Shown: one piece after another, positions 1 through 5,254 of the stretch
Numbering within the stretch: position 1 is the stretch's first letter
Layout: each line of letters begins with the position of its first letter
Assembly (NCBI GenBank): GCA_947088195.1
Contig: CAMUFS010000167.1
Coordinates: forward strand, 1 to 6,900
Reading direction: 5' to 3'
Length of the DNA: 6,900 nucleotides
DNA from: an uncultured Clostridia bacterium
Lineage (GTDB): Bacteria; Bacillota; Clostridia; Lachnospirales; Lachnospiraceae
Notes under the pieces: generated by a model
Database searches by the model: none
Told to the model about the DNA's origin: nothing
The model's input: the letters and a program-made list of their open reading frames with translations, nothing else
Made by a program: the position numbers and the translations under genes

Positions 1-14
1 GGTGACAGAGGACC

Positions 15-53
15 ATAGCCAATTCTCTGGGCGGACCCTTCTAGAATATGATT
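15..53 (+). repeat. Dispersed repeat, copy A
   Basis: The 15-mer ATAGCCAATTCTCTG at 15-29 is identical to the minus-strand sequence at 1999-2013 (copy B), and the similarity continues with gaps through GCGG and a C/T-rich stretch to ATGATTC at about 47-53. A weak pairing remains between 6-10 and 25-29, and between 1-3 and 36-38, so the left arm looks decayed or cut by the window edge. It is not coding. The identity over the core is seen directly; that the copies form a mobile or RNA element is inference. Confidence 0.5.
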
Positions 54-198
54 CAACCACCCCACAATCACAAATAGCCTATAAAGATGTTTTGTATAAA
101 GTATACTCATTATAAATTGAGTAGAGGATGCTTTCCTCGCCTACTCACGCGCCGGACACCCTTTATCTTGGCTGACATACTTTTTTGGGTGCCCATGC

Positions 199-246
199 AT
201 ATAAAAAATTGCCGGCCGCCACACAGCAGTCAGCAATTTTTTATAT
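199..246 (-). terminator. Rho-independent terminator after ilvE
   Basis: A perfect 14-bp inverted repeat has arms at 199-212 (ATATAAAAAATTGC) and 233-246 (its exact complement), separated by a GC-rich 20-nt loop. Read on the minus strand it begins 14 nt past the ilvE stop codon and ends in a run of six T. The A and T tracts are symmetrical, so it could also stop transcription arriving on the plus strand from a gene left of the window. Confidence 0.8.
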
Positions 247-259
247 CAATTCTCCTCGC

Positions 260-1330
260 CTATTTTACCTCAACGGTCCAGCCAAGTGTATCCTCCAGCT
301 TTCCAAGCTGAATCCCTGTCACAGTATCATATAATTTCTGGCTGTACTCGCCAATACCGCCATCACGGACCGGCATAATATGCTCATCCCACTTCAATTC
401 ACCTACAGGAGAAATCACCGCCGCTGTCCCAGTGCCAAATACCTCCTCCAGTGTTCCTGCCTTATATGCCTCATATATTTCATCAATGGATATCCTTCTT
501 TCCTCCACCGGAAGTCCCCACATCTTGCAAAGCTGAATAACAGAATCTCTTGTAACACCAGATAAAATACTTCCATTTAATTTTGGTGTGATCACTGTGC
601 CACCAATCTTAAAGAAAATATTCATAGCGCCAACTTCCTCAATATACTTTCTTTCCACACCGTCAAGCCAGAGCACTTGAGAATAGCCTCCCTGATGAGC
701 CTTATCCTGCGCCTTCATGCTTGCAACATAATTAGCACCTGTTTTTGCCTCTCCAAGTCCTCCTCTGACAGCTCTCACATAATCATCCTCAATCCAGATC
801 TTAACTGGATTAAGTCCCTCAGGATAATAAGCGCCCACAGGAGACAAAATAATCATAAATTTATACGTATGGGACGGACGCACTCCAAGAAATGGATCGG
901 TAGCAATAATAAATGGCCGAATGTACAAGGATGTGCCCTCTCTCTCAGGAATCCAAGCCTCATCCATCTTTACCACTGCCTTGATTGCCTGAAGAAAATC
1001 CTCCTCAGGAATTTTCGGAATACAGATTCTCTCATTTGTTCTGTTGGCACGCTCAATATTTTTGTTCGGGCGGAACAGCAAAGTTCTTCCATCTGCTGCC
1101 TTATATGCCTTCAATCCCTCGAACATCTCCTGTCCATAATGAAATACCATGCAGGAAGGCTCCAAAGAGAGTGGCTGATAAGGAATAATCCTTGGATCTA
1201 TCCATCCCTTTCCCTCCTCATAATCCATCATAAACATATGATCCGTAAAAATTGTTCCAAACACCAACGGATTATCCGCACCCGGAATTGGCTTCGGATT
1301 CTTAGTTTTCTCAATTCTAATATTCAACAT
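260..1330 (-). CDS. ilvE: Branched-chain amino acid aminotransferase
   Basis: This is a PLP enzyme of fold type IV that transfers the amino group between leucine, isoleucine or valine and 2-oxoglutarate in the cytoplasm. It is the last step of branched-chain biosynthesis and the first of their breakdown. At 356 residues it matches the longer, eukaryote-like bacterial BCATs. Visible landmarks are HYGQEMFEGLKAY (residues 64-76), the arginine-rich FRPNKNIERANR (86-97), the PLP lysine Lys196 in GEAKTGANY, QVLWLDG (218-224), the PLP-ring glutamate at 231-232 in IEEVGAMNIFF, and the phosphate-binding FGTGTAAVISPVG (298-310). The ATG at 1330 fits the family N-terminus; a GGGAAGG-type site lies about 11 nt upstream. 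It lies 78 nt downstream of dfrA but has its own near-consensus promoter and a strong terminator, so it is probably transcribed alone as well. Branched-chain preference is inferred from family similarity. Confidence 0.95.
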   Translation of the reverse strand: MLNIRIEKTKNPKPIPGADNPLVFGTIFTDHMFMMDYEEGKGWIDPRIIPYQPLSLEPSCMVFHYGQEMFEGLKAYKAADGRTLLFRPNKNIERANRTNERICIPKIPEEDFLQAIKAVVKMDEAWIPEREGTSLYIRPFIIATDPFLGVRPSHTYKFMIILSPVGAYYPEGLNPVKIWIEDDYVRAVRGGLGEAKTGANYVASMKAQDKAHQGGYSQVLWLDGVERKYIEEVGAMNIFFKIGGTVITPKLNGSILSGVTRDSVIQLCKMWGLPVEERRISIDEIYEAYKAGTLEEVFGTGTAAVISPVGELKWDEHIMPVRDGGIGEYSQKLYDTVTGIQLGKLEDTLGWTVEVK

Positions 1331-1383
1331 CTTTCATACTTCCTTCCCTTACAGATTTCATATACAGCTTGTTTCTTTGCACT

Positions 1384-1412
1384 ATTATCTTCCAATCCTT
1401 ACCGATTGTCAA
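1384..1412 (-). promoter_or_regulatory. Sigma-A type promoter for ilvE, overlapping dfrA stop
   Basis: On the minus strand a perfect -35 box TTGACA (1407-1412) is followed by exactly 17 nt and a -10 box GATAAT (1384-1389), one base from consensus. The expected start of transcription is near 1377, giving a leader of about 45 nt, too short for a T-box. The -35 box contains the dfrA stop codon TGA (1409-1411). Box sequences and spacing are seen directly; activity is inferred. Confidence 0.8.
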
Positions 1413-1903
1413 GACTTTTTGCGCTCAAATCTCTGAAAGGAATATTCCAGACTAAAATATGTCTGCTCTTCACTATCACCGGTAAGCTCCCACTCTGTCA
1501 TCTGATCAAGCCTTGGAAAATATGCGTCCGCCTCATATGTATACGCAATCTTTGTAATATGCGCCACATCACAGTACGGCAAAAACTGTTGGTATATACT
1601 TTCTCCTCCTACAACAAAGACATCTTCACTTCGATAAGCTGCAAGAAGCTCAAGCGTCTCCTCCACGCTGTGAGCAATCTGGGCACCCTTCACACAAAAT
1701 TTGGGGTCCTTTGATAATATAATATTTCGTCTGGAGGGAAGAGGCAGACCATTTGGAAATGTCTCAAGTGTCTTTCTTCCCACCACAATCACTTTCCCCT
1801 TCGTGGTCTGATAAAACCACTGCTGATCCGCCGGAATACGAACCAAAAGTCTATTTTGAAACCCAATCCCCCAATTCCTATCTACTGCTGCAATCACATT
1901 CAT
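1409..1903 (-). CDS. dfrA: Dihydrofolate reductase
   Basis: The enzyme reduces dihydrofolate to tetrahydrofolate with NADPH in the cytoplasm, supplying one-carbon carriers for thymidylate and purine synthesis. It is the target of trimethoprim. The length of 164 residues is normal for bacterial DHFR. Seen in order: MNVIAAVDRNWGIG (1-14) with the mobile loop, IPADQQWF (23-30) with the catalytic acid Asp26, VGRKTLETFP (41-50) for NADPH binding, the FVVGGESIY block (96-104) that contacts the cofactor, and the C-terminal strand region TYFSLEYSFQRFERK. Two positions differ from the textbook enzyme: LPW is LLV at 19-21 and MGRKT is VGRKT. I recall the LLVRIP form from Lachnospiraceae DHFRs. The ATG at 1903 has GTGAGG about 9 nt upstream. 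The gene could equally be named folA. TATAAA-like -10 boxes upstream lack a good -35, so its promoter is unclear. Confidence 0.95.
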   Translation of the reverse strand: MNVIAAVDRNWGIGFQNRLLVRIPADQQWFYQTTKGKVIVVGRKTLETFPNGLPLPSRRNIILSKDPKFCVKGAQIAHSVEETLELLAAYRSEDVFVVGGESIYQQFLPYCDVAHITKIAYTYEADAYFPRLDQMTEWELTGDSEEQTYFSLEYSFQRFERKKS

Positions 1904-1948
1904 ATACTACATCCTCACTTTTTTATACTCTATCCACCAGTTTATAAC

Positions 1949-1963
1949 TTTTTTCTGAAAACA
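1949..1963. promoter_or_regulatory. Possible CodY-like operator upstream of dfrA
   Basis: The core TTTTCTGAAAA (1951-1961) is identical to the centre of the known CodY consensus AATTTTCWGAAAATT. The four outer positions all differ, giving 11 of 15 matches. It lies about 48 nt upstream of the dfrA start. CodY is a GTP and branched-chain amino acid sensor that commonly represses ilv genes in Firmicutes, which would suit the dfrA-ilvE pair. AT-rich DNA can give such a match by chance and no codY gene is visible here, so this is a weak candidate. Confidence 0.22.
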
Positions 1964-1965
1964 AA

Positions 1966-2057
1966 TTTATGGAATCATTTTCGAGAGAGGGAGCCGCTCA
2001 GAGAATTGGCTATAGGCAGATTTCTGGGCGGCCCCTCTCCAAACATGAATCCATAAA
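1966..2057. repeat. 92-bp imperfect palindrome containing repeat copy B
   Basis: The inner helix pairs 1985-2004 with 2021-2039: 19 pairs, two of them G-U, with A1992 bulged. The outer helix pairs TTTATGGA (1966-1973) with TCCATAAA (2050-2057), and the segments between (1974-1984 with 2040-2049) pair with a few mismatches. The 16-nt loop is 2005-2020. The minus-strand core ATAGCCAATTCTCTG (1999-2013) is shared exactly with copy A at 15-29 and nearly with copy C near 4865. No T-run follows on either strand, so it is not a standard terminator. It could be a MITE-like insertion or a structured leader RNA; no clear target-site duplication was seen. Confidence 0.75.
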
Positions 2058-2103
2058 CACCATTAACCATTTTGCCATTTTATCATAACATTGAGAAAAT
2101 CAG

Positions 2104-2132
2104 TTGTAAACCTTGTTTTTAGTTGATATACT
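2104..2132 (+). promoter_or_regulatory. Sigma-A type promoter for the TPR lipoprotein gene
   Basis: A -35 box TTGTAA (2104-2109) and a -10 box TATACT (2127-2132) are separated by 17 nt, each one or two bases from consensus. Transcription would begin near 2139, so the TTG at 2123 lies upstream of the expected transcript and cannot be its start codon. This supports the ATG at 2234. Confidence 0.6.
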
Positions 2133-2233
2133 ATAAATTGTTACAGTTTGGCAAATGCCATTTAAAGAACCCACTTATGTGCTTTGCTGACATGCAACAT
2201 TTTAATAACATTTCATTTATATGGAGGATTACT

Positions 2234-3385
2234 ATGATTAAGAATTACATACAAAAAACCCTTTTTCTTATTGTTATCTCAACAGCCCTCTCTCTGAGTG
2301 GCTGCAGCAATAAGAGAGAAAAAAGCAATCAGACAGGAATGGAAGCTTACCAGAAAAAGGATTATGCCACTGCCATTAAATCCTACTCCGCTGCCATCAC
2401 GCAGGACAACCGAAAAGCTGATTATTATATCAACCTCGCTATGGCATATGTGGAGACAGGTGAATATGAAAATGCATTGACTCAGATTGGCTTTGCTTTG
2501 GATCTAGAACCAAAAAACCAATCTGCCTACCGCTCCAAGGGCATTATCCACATCGCGCTCAATGACTATGAAAATGCCATCCTGGCACTAGAGCAGGCAC
2601 TCCATCTTGCTGAAGGCTTTGTGGGGAATATGGAGTATGATATTCTTGATTATCGGGCAGTGGCAGAATCTAAAAGCGGAGACTATAAAAAGGCAATCGA
2701 TACCTATACCATTCTCCTCAAAGTTGGCTATAAGCCCTCAGAGCATTATTATCTTCGTGGATGCTCTTATCTTCTTAATAATGAAATGGAGTCCGCCAAG
2801 TCAGACTTCTCTCATGCGATTGAAAACCAAAAAAATAGCTATACCCTGTATCTGAATATTTATCAGGCACTAAGCCAATATGGGGCAGAGGAAGAAGGCA
2901 GCTTTTACCTTCAGGAAGCCTTAAAACTAGATCTGGGAAAGAAGGAGGACAACTTCTCCAAAGGTAAGATCTATTATTATTTGGGTGATTACACCAACGC
3001 GATCTCTTATCTTTTAAAGGAACCCCGCAATCCTGAGTCCAATCTCTATCTCGGAAAAATCTATATGGCAACCGGAGACACCACACAGGCATTTCTTACC
3101 TTTCAGCAATATCTGGAATCAAGCCCTGACAATGGAGATGTCTACAATCAGCTTGGCATGATGCGCTTCGAGGAGGGAGCTTATCAGGAGGCGCTAAATT
3201 ATTTTCAGTCCGGCCTTGGATGCAACGATCTAAGTGCAAGGAAATCCTTGGCCTTTAATGAGGCAGTTACTTATGAATATATGTTGGATTTTAATACGGC
3301 CAAGGAAAAATTCAAAGCGTACATTGACTCCTATCCTGATGATGCGCAGGCAATCAAGGAATATGAATTCCTAAAAAGCAGATAA
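2234..3385 (+). CDS. TPR-repeat lipoprotein of unknown function
   Basis: The protein has 383 residues when started at the ATG at 2234, which has GGAGG 6 nt upstream; an open frame extends to a TTG at 2123, but the promoter overlaps that position. The N-terminus is a lipoprotein signal peptide: Lys3 and Lys8, a hydrophobic stretch TLFLIVISTALSL, then a lipobox LSGC with Cys24 as the predicted lipidated residue, followed by a polar linker. The rest is a string of tetratricopeptide helices from about residue 33 to the end. Clear units start near AYQKKDYATAIKSY (39), AYVETGEYENALTQI (71), HIALNDYENAILAL (106), SKSGDYKKAIDTY (146), YYYLGDYTNAISYL (247), IYMATGDTTQAFLTF (276), MRFEEGAYQEALNYF (310) and EYMLDFNTAKEKF (348). 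It should sit on the outer face of the cytoplasmic membrane as a protein-binding scaffold. The partner is unknown. The gene precedes hflX by 82 nt with no terminator between, which does not by itself point to a shared job. Confidence 0.88.
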   Translation: MIKNYIQKTLFLIVISTALSLSGCSNKREKSNQTGMEAYQKKDYATAIKSYSAAITQDNRKADYYINLAMAYVETGEYENALTQIGFALDLEPKNQSAYRSKGIIHIALNDYENAILALEQALHLAEGFVGNMEYDILDYRAVAESKSGDYKKAIDTYTILLKVGYKPSEHYYLRGCSYLLNNEMESAKSDFSHAIENQKNSYTLYLNIYQALSQYGAEEEGSFYLQEALKLDLGKKEDNFSKGKIYYYLGDYTNAISYLLKEPRNPESNLYLGKIYMATGDTTQAFLTFQQYLESSPDNGDVYNQLGMMRFEEGAYQEALNYFQSGLGCNDLSARKSLAFNEAVTYEYMLDFNTAKEKFKAYIDSYPDDAQAIKEYEFLKSR

Positions 3386-3399
3386 TAGTTATATTGTAT

Positions 3400-3453
3400 A
3401 CAAGCTTGTGTCCGCACTGCATCCACAGGCTTGTCGTGCGCAGAAAGCAGTGC
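3400..3453 (+). promoter_or_regulatory. Hairpin / possible pseudoknot in the hflX leader
   Basis: Arms ACAAGCTTGTG (3400-3410) and CACAGGCTTGT (3424-3434) form an 11-bp helix with one G-U pair and a 13-nt loop. Loop bases GCACTGC (3414-3420) are perfectly complementary to GCAGTGC (3447-3453), which ends 7 nt before the ribosome binding site (GAGG 3460-3463) of hflX, giving a possible H-type pseudoknot. A shorter alternative pairs CGCAC (3413-3417) with GTGCG (3436-3440). No T-run follows, so it is not a terminator of the upstream gene. The complementarity is seen; folding and function are inferred. Confidence 0.4.
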
Positions 3454-3467
3454 AGAAATGAGGAAAT

Positions 3468-4718
3468 ATGGCAGAATTATTATATGAAACAAAGCAGAAG
3501 GTAGAACGTGTTATTCTGGCAGGCGTATGTACATCCGATCAGGACGACACAGAAGCTTCCTTAGATGAATTAGAGGATCTTGCCAAAACAGCAGGGGTTG
3601 TCTGTGTAGGAAGGATAGTACAGAACCGGGAAAGTATCCATCCGGGCACCTACCTTGGCAAAGGAAAGATTGAGGAATTACAGGCTTTTATTGATCAGAC
3701 ACAGGCAGATGTGGTGATCTGTGATGATGAGCTGTCGCCGGCACAGCTTAAAAATATGGAAGAGGCACTAAATGTTAAAATTATTGACCGCACACTTTTA
3801 ATCCTTGATATTTTCGCGGCACATGCCAGCACCAGTGAAGGAAAACTTCAAGTGGAGCTTGCACAGCTTAAATATCGTTCCTCTCGGTTAATTGGACTTA
3901 AAAATTTCTCCCGCCTTGGAGGTGGAATTGGAACGAGAGGACCCGGAGAGAAAAAGCTGGAGACCGATCGCCGTCTTATCCGTGACAGAATCTCTCATCT
4001 CAACAAAGAGCTGAATGAGATAAAGCAACAACGGCAGGTGACACGCAAACAACGAAGCAAAAATCATGCTCCCATCGCTGCTATTGTGGGCTACACAAAT
4101 GCTGGCAAATCCACCCTTCTCAATCATTTAACACAGGCATGTGTTCTTGAGGAGGACAAGCTTTTTGCAACGTTAGATCCCACGACAAGGAATCTGTCCC
4201 TTCCCAGCGGGCAGGAATTGCTGCTCACTGACACGGTAGGCTTTATCCGCAAGCTTCCCCATCATCTGATTGAAGCATTCCGCAGTACTCTGGAGGAGGC
4301 CAAATATGCAGATCTGCTGCTTCATGTTGTGGATTGCTCCAATCCACAGATGGATGCCCAGATGCATGTAGTATATGAGACACTGAAGCAATTAGGTATT
4401 CAGAATAAACCTGTGATCACTCTTTTTAACAAGCAGGATAAATTGTCTGAGCCTGTCATTCTGCGGGATTTCAACGCAGATAAAACACTCTCTATAGCGG
4501 CAAAAAAAGATGTGGGACTCGATGAGCTGCTCCACACCATAGAAGAATTATTGCGAGAACAAAAGATTTATATAAGCTGTACCTATCCCTACACAAGTGC
4601 AGGAAAAATACAACTTATACGAAAGAGCGGCCAGCTTATCAAAGAAGAATATGTGGAGGATGGAATTTTTGTAGAAGCCTATGTACCGCAAGAAATTTAT
4701 AATATTGTGATGCCATAA
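3468..4718 (+). CDS. hflX: Ribosome-associated GTPase HflX
   Basis: HflX is a GTPase of the TRAFAC class that binds the 50S subunit and splits stalled or hibernating 70S ribosomes, especially after heat or antibiotic stress. At 416 residues it has the usual length. The N-terminal HflX domain includes VERVILAGV (12-20) and the glycine-rich PGTYLGKGKIEEL (59-71). A basic linker with RLGGGIGTRGPGEKKLETDR (149-168) and a coiled stretch (about 170-200) follow. The G domain shows G1 GYTNAGKST (208-216), G2 ATLDPTTR (234-241), G3 DTVGF (255-259), G4 NKQD (321-324) and G5 SIAAK (342-346). A short C-terminal domain ends the protein. The ATG at 3468 has GAGG 4 nt upstream. The leader contains a possible regulatory fold, and a hairpin terminator follows. 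Family assignment is firm; the cellular role is taken from characterised HflX proteins. Confidence 0.96.
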   Translation: MAELLYETKQKVERVILAGVCTSDQDDTEASLDELEDLAKTAGVVCVGRIVQNRESIHPGTYLGKGKIEELQAFIDQTQADVVICDDELSPAQLKNMEEALNVKIIDRTLLILDIFAAHASTSEGKLQVELAQLKYRSSRLIGLKNFSRLGGGIGTRGPGEKKLETDRRLIRDRISHLNKELNEIKQQRQVTRKQRSKNHAPIAAIVGYTNAGKSTLLNHLTQACVLEEDKLFATLDPTTRNLSLPSGQELLLTDTVGFIRKLPHHLIEAFRSTLEEAKYADLLLHVVDCSNPQMDAQMHVVYETLKQLGIQNKPVITLFNKQDKLSEPVILRDFNADKTLSIAAKKDVGLDELLHTIEELLREQKIYISCTYPYTSAGKIQLIRKSGQLIKEEYVEDGIFVEAYVPQEIYNIVMP

Positions 4719-4722
4719 GCAT

Positions 4723-4738
4723 TTTCCTATTAAGGAAA
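4723..4738 (+). other. Small hairpin just after hflX stop
   Basis: TTTCCT (4723-4728) and AGGAAA (4733-4738) can pair around a 4-nt loop, followed by a T-rich stretch. It starts 5 nt after the hflX stop. The helix is AT-rich and short, so it is at best a weak pre-terminator. Confidence 0.25.
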
Positions 4739-4780
4739 TTTATTTCTCAATTACAGAGAACACGGCAAATTTTTTCACTT

Positions 4781-4813
4781 GCACAGGGGAAGAGTAAATC
4801 CCCTGTGCATTTT
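4781..4813 (+). terminator. Terminator downstream of hflX
   Basis: GCACAGGGG (4781-4789) and CCCCTGTGC (4800-4808) form a perfect 9-bp GC-rich helix with a 10-nt loop, followed on the plus strand by ATTTTAT. It lies about 62 nt past the hflX stop. On the minus strand the helix is followed by an A-run rather than T, so it is not a good terminator for the converging HPr gene. Confidence 0.7.
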
Positions 4814-4864
4814 ATACATTCTAAGATGTATCTGAGTATTGCCAAAGCTTGATAAGATAGATTT

Positions 4865-4880
4865 CTATAGCCAATTTTCT
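4865..4880 (+). repeat. Dispersed repeat, copy C (core)
   Basis: CTATAGCCAATTTTCT differs at one position from the core of copy B on the minus strand and of copy A at 15-28; weaker similarity (ACCTTCT then GAA) continues to about 4896. It sits 26 nt beyond the 3' end of the HPr gene. GTATCTGAG (4828-4836) can pair with CTCAGTAC (4880-4887) across the core with one bulge, so this copy too lies between inverted arms, though with a larger loop. The core match is seen; membership of one element family is inferred. Confidence 0.4.
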
Positions 4881-4905
4881 CAGTACCTTCTGCTGAAACA
4901 CAACA

Positions 4906-5163
4906 CTATATATTCTCCTCCATAAACCTTTTAAGCTCCTCGCACGCTCTTTCCTCTTCTTCCCCTTCTAGCAAAAAGATGACCTCCTGTCCTTTTGTCA
5001 CCCCCATATTTGTGACGGCAAGAATTTTCTTAGCATCTGCCGTTTTATCTCCACTTTTTAATGTAATAGAACAGTGATACTCATTTGCCTGTCTTACCAA
5101 TAATCCCGCCGGTCTTGCGTGAAGGCCCACGGGCTCCTTTATTACATAAGAAAACTGCTTCAT
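4906..5163 (-). CDS. HPr-family phosphocarrier protein lacking Ser46
   Basis: HPr proteins relay phosphate from Enzyme I to sugar-specific EIIA proteins of the PEP phosphotransferase system in the cytoplasm. The 85-residue length is typical. The active site GLHARPAG (13-20) is intact, with the phosphorylated His15 and its partner Arg17. The conserved regulatory Ser46, target of HPr kinase in Firmicutes, aligns with Lys46 in DAKKILAVTNMGV (43-55), so Ser phosphorylation and CcpA signalling are not expected. I recall similar AKK-type HPr proteins from Lachnospiraceae, probably beside a canonical HPr elsewhere in the genome. The ATG at 5163 has AGAAGGGAG upstream. The gene lies 91 nt downstream of trkH on the same strand; a link to potassium uptake is possible but unproven. 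It could be a PTS component or a purely regulatory HPr-like protein; the symbol ptsH is therefore withheld. Confidence 0.93.
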   Translation of the reverse strand: MKQFSYVIKEPVGLHARPAGLLVRQANEYHCSITLKSGDKTADAKKILAVTNMGVTKGQEVIFLLEGEEEERACEELKRFMEENI

Positions 5164-5254
5164 AATCAGACTCCCTTCTAAAATAATATCTTATTTTGTC
5201 CATAATCGGTCTTTCTAATTCTATATTTTCTATTTCGAAGGAAGAAATTTCTTT

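Larger units (their letters stand above)
1..259. other. Intergenic region left of ilvE
   Basis: No credible gene was found here. A 74-codon open frame at 87-311 runs antisense into the 3' end of ilvE, has no ribosome binding site and resembles no family I know. The stretch holds a copy of a dispersed repeat at about 15-53, a small hairpin at 119-146 (arms GAGTAG and CTACTC with a second AGGA/TCCT helix), a second imperfect hairpin with arms 154-161 and 187-194 (7 of 8 pairs), and the ilvE terminator at 199-246. The two small hairpins have no assigned role; they could be remnants of an RNA leader or of the gene to the left, which lies outside the window. Confidence 0.6.
1904..2233. other. Divergent intergenic region, dfrA / TPR lipoprotein
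   Basis: This 330-nt gap between divergently transcribed genes contains, from left to right: AT-rich sequence with two TATAAA-like boxes for dfrA (minus strand, 1922-1927 and 1941-1946, both without a recognisable -35), a CodY-like site at 1949-1963, a 92-bp imperfect palindrome (1966-2057), and the plus-strand promoter at 2104-2132 followed by a leader of about 95 nt for the lipoprotein gene. No small gene with a ribosome binding site was found in it. Confidence 0.7.

Noticed and set aside
677..1714. Long plus-strand open frame (345 codons) antisense to ilvE and dfrA
   Set aside because: It overlaps two genes with clear family motifs, has no ribosome binding site at its start and its translation, rich in Cys, Leu and Ser, resembles no protein; it is a shadow of the opposite strand.
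1409..1903. DHFR as an acquired trimethoprim-resistance enzyme
   Set aside because: The LLV and VGRKT variants fit chromosomal DHFRs of this bacterial group as I recall them, and no mobile element or integron site is nearby.
1966..2057. Palindrome as a rho-independent terminator or a THF riboswitch for dfrA
   Set aside because: Neither arm is followed by a T-run, and the sequence does not show the conserved THF riboswitch pattern I know; the location beside dfrA alone is not evidence.
2123..2233. N-terminal extension of the TPR protein from a TTG start
   Set aside because: The TTG lies between the promoter boxes, and starting at 2234 gives a good ribosome binding site and a proper lipoprotein signal peptide.
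2775..3092. Minus-strand open frame of 105 codons inside the TPR gene
   Set aside because: Its composition is low-complexity shadow sequence, opposite a well-supported repeat protein.
4781..4808. The same hairpin as a terminator for the HPr gene on the minus strand
   Set aside because: On that strand the helix is followed by A-rich rather than T-rich sequence and lies about 100 nt past the stop codon.
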